A program made the translations under genes and the position numbers. Below are positions 5,057 to 5,997 of a stretch of 5,997 nucleotides of DNA, one piece after another. Numbering within the stretch: position 1 is the first letter of the stretch; each line of letters starts with the position of its first letter. The stretch spans positions 1 to 5,997 of the forward strand of contig DMKB01000228.1 in assembly GCA_003454665.1 (NCBI GenBank), read 5' to 3'. The DNA is from Nitrospiraceae bacterium. GTDB lineage: Bacteria; Nitrospirota; UBA9217. The notes beneath the pieces are model-generated. The model worked only from the letters and a program-made list of their open reading frames with translations. It was not told the origin of the DNA and ran no database searches.

Positions 5057-5185
5057 CTCGCTTAAAAGCGCCTACTTTTGGTTGCGCGAGAGAGCTTTTT
5101 GGATTTATCCGGATTAGGGCCGCATAAAAAAGCAAAGTGACGGTATTTGATGTTTCATTTTTATTCAATCATTGCTGATAAGGGA

Positions 5186-5190
5186 AAGGA
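5186..5190 (+). promoter_or_regulatory. Ribosome binding site selecting the transaldolase start
   Basis: AAGGA lies 5 bases before the ATG at 5196. This favours that ATG over the in-frame TTG at 5172, which would add eight residues before the conserved MKFFIDTAN N terminus. Confidence 0.8.
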
Positions 5191-5195
5191 CGGCT

Positions 5196-5843
5196 ATGAA
5201 ATTTTTTATTGATACGGCAAATGTGGACGAAATACGCGAGGCCGCCAGCATCGGGGTCGTTGACGGGGTCACCACGAACCCCTCGCTTATAGCCAAAGAG
5301 GGCAGGGACTTCAAGCAGGTCATAGAAGAAATCTGCGCTATCGTGGACGGCCCGATCAGCGCCGAGGCCGTGAGCCTCGAAGCCGATAAAATGGTGAAAG
5401 AGGGCACGGAGCTGGCGAAGATCCACAAGAACGTCGTGGTGAAGCTGCCGATGACCACAGAGGGCCTGAAGGCCACGAAGGCACTGGCTGAGAAGGGTAT
5501 CAGGGTGAACATGACCCTGGTGTTCTCACCCTCCCAGGCGCTCCTCGCGGCGAAGGTCGGCGCGGCATACGTGAGCCCCTTTGTCGGGAGGCTCGACGAC
5601 ATCAGCCATTCCGGCATGGACCTCATACGGCAGATCGTCGTTATATTCGAGAACTACGGCTACGCAACGGAAGTGATCGTCGCGAGCATCCGGAATCCCC
5701 TCCACGTGGTGGAGGCGGCCCTTGCCGGCGCGCATGTTTCCACGATCCCCTTCAAGGTGATCGACCAGCTCGTGAAGCATCCGCTCACGGACATCGGGAT
5801 AGAGAAGTTCCTGGCTGACTGGAAGAAGCGGGAAAAGAAGTAA
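5196..5843 (+). CDS. tal: Transaldolase, short TalC/FSA-like family
   Basis: This 215-residue cytosolic class I aldolase is normal length for the short transaldolase family. It should transfer dihydroxyacetone units between sugar phosphates in the non-oxidative pentose phosphate pathway. Motifs are FIDTAN (4-9), DGVTTNPSLI (23-32), VVKLPMT (81-87) with K83 as the Schiff-base lysine, NMTLVFS (105-111) and YVSPFVGRLDD (125-135). The closely related fructose-6-phosphate aldolases carry Gln and Tyr at two active-site positions (Q59 and Y131 in E. coli FsaA), where transaldolases have Glu and Phe. Here they are E57 (ISAEAV) and F129 (SPFVGR), so transaldolase activity is the better call. The gene is GC-rich, stands alone after a long repeat-filled gap, and is followed by a copy of the gene-end repeat. 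Confidence 0.94.
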   Translation: MKFFIDTANVDEIREAASIGVVDGVTTNPSLIAKEGRDFKQVIEEICAIVDGPISAEAVSLEADKMVKEGTELAKIHKNVVVKLPMTTEGLKATKALAEKGIRVNMTLVFSPSQALLAAKVGAAYVSPFVGRLDDISHSGMDLIRQIVVIFENYGYATEVIVASIRNPLHVVEAALAGAHVSTIPFKVIDQLVKHPLTDIGIEKFLADWKKREKK

Positions 5844-5874
5844 TGGTTCATCCCGGACTGTGGTAAATAAAGAA

Positions 5875-5986
5875 GGATCTTCCGGGTTTGGTGTGGGTAG
5901 TTTTATCCCCATATTTAGCTCAGTTGATTGGGAGAGCATCGGTTTTTTTGCGCCTCCCCCGTACCCCATGCGAAAATTTAGGCGTG
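5875..5986 (+). repeat. Gene-end repeat, copy 2, with tRNA D-arm-like string
   Basis: This is a diverged second copy of 4678-4801, starting 32 bases after the transaldolase stop. It shares GGGTTTGGTGTGGGT (5884-5898), CTCAGTTGA (5919-5927), TTTTTTGCGCCTCCCC (5944-5959) and GCGAAAATTT (5970-5979). It has about 14 extra bases before CTCAGTTGA, which complete a D-arm-like TAGCTCAGTTGATTGGGAGAGC at 5916-5937 when read across. GGGAG (5930-5934) can pair with CTCCC (5954-5958) around a T-rich loop. It may continue past the window edge, since TTTAGGCGT (5977-5985) also occurs at 4842-4850. Confidence 0.65.
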
Positions 5987-5997
5987 CGACCGAGTCC

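Larger units (their letters stand above)
4827..5081. mobile_element. MITE-like element bounded by 23-bp inverted repeats
   Basis: The left arm 4827-4849 begins CCAAAAGTAGGCGC and the right arm 5059-5081 ends GCGCCTACTTTTGG. The two 23-base arms are inverse complements with a single mismatch (position 4846). A weaker match continues inward through TCGC. The 255-bp interior has no gene. A short non-coding DNA with long terminal inverted repeats fits a miniature transposable element. I found no clear target-site duplication, and no matching transposase is in the window, so a large stem structure unrelated to transposition is possible. Confidence 0.5.
4677..5195. other. Repeat-rich 519-base intergenic region
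   Basis: No convincing gene lies between the YHS-like gene and the transaldolase. The region consists of a gene-end repeat (4678-4801) and a segment bounded by inverted repeats (4827-5081) that contains short 10-base and 8-base tandem repeats. An AT-rich leader (5082-5185) precedes the transaldolase ribosome site, and I could not pick a confident promoter in it. A minus-strand open frame at 4956-5168 runs through the right inverted repeat and has no family signature. Confidence 0.6.

Noticed and set aside
4956..5168. Minus-strand 70-residue open frame before the transaldolase
   Set aside because: It spans an inverted-repeat arm and tandem 8-mers and has no protein-family features.
5916..5997. 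A functional tRNA gene at the window end
   Set aside because: Only the D arm fits. The following bases do not form an anticodon stem and there is no T loop before the window ends.
1..5997. CRISPR array
   Set aside because: None of the repeats seen are regularly spaced 25-40-base units with unique spacers.

Overview
The window appears to be a bacterial chromosome segment with two halves of different composition. Positions 1-2700 are comparatively AT-rich (a 60-base sample at 2401-2460 is about 42% GC) and read like an acquired defence or DNA-processing island. From about 2930 on, the genes are GC-rich (3121-3180 is 65% GC) and look like resident housekeeping genes. A free-standing IMP cyclohydrolase, a short-form transaldolase and abundant small intergenic repeats would fit an anaerobic Nitrospirota or deltaproteobacterial-type lineage. 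That placement is a guess, because no rRNA or other phylogenetic marker is present.

Island, 47-2708. A Vsr-type mismatch endonuclease (47-499) is followed after 3 bases by a gene with an HNH-like zinc-finger nuclease signature (503-1186). After a 164-base gap with its own promoter-like sequence comes a 422-residue protein (1351-2619) with an N-terminal zinc ribbon and a C-terminal RNxxxH motif typical of HEPN ribonucleases. Just behind it lies a hairpin with the layout of an integron attC recombination site (2629-2708), its 3' core degenerate. The first two genes probably form one transcript and the third a separate unit. Vsr genes normally accompany a cytosine-5 methyltransferase, which would lie upstream of the window if present.

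Housekeeping half, 2859-5997. A near-consensus sigma-70 promoter drives a 199-residue PurH-type IMP cyclohydrolase with no AICAR transformylase domain. Next come a heptanucleotide repeat tract and a hairpin repeat, then an overlapping gene pair: a TPR lipoprotein and a small membrane-anchored YHS/TRASH-like cysteine protein. A 519-base intergenic stretch (4677-5195) is built from repeats, including a roughly 255-bp segment bounded by near-perfect 23-bp inverted repeats. The last gene is a transaldolase of the short TalC/FSA-like family whose active-site residues favour true transaldolase. A diverged copy of the repeat found behind the YHS gene lies behind the transaldolase and contains a tRNA D-arm-like string.

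The most interesting items are the Vsr/HNH/HEPN cluster with its attC-like end, the inverted-repeat element, and the paired gene-end repeats.
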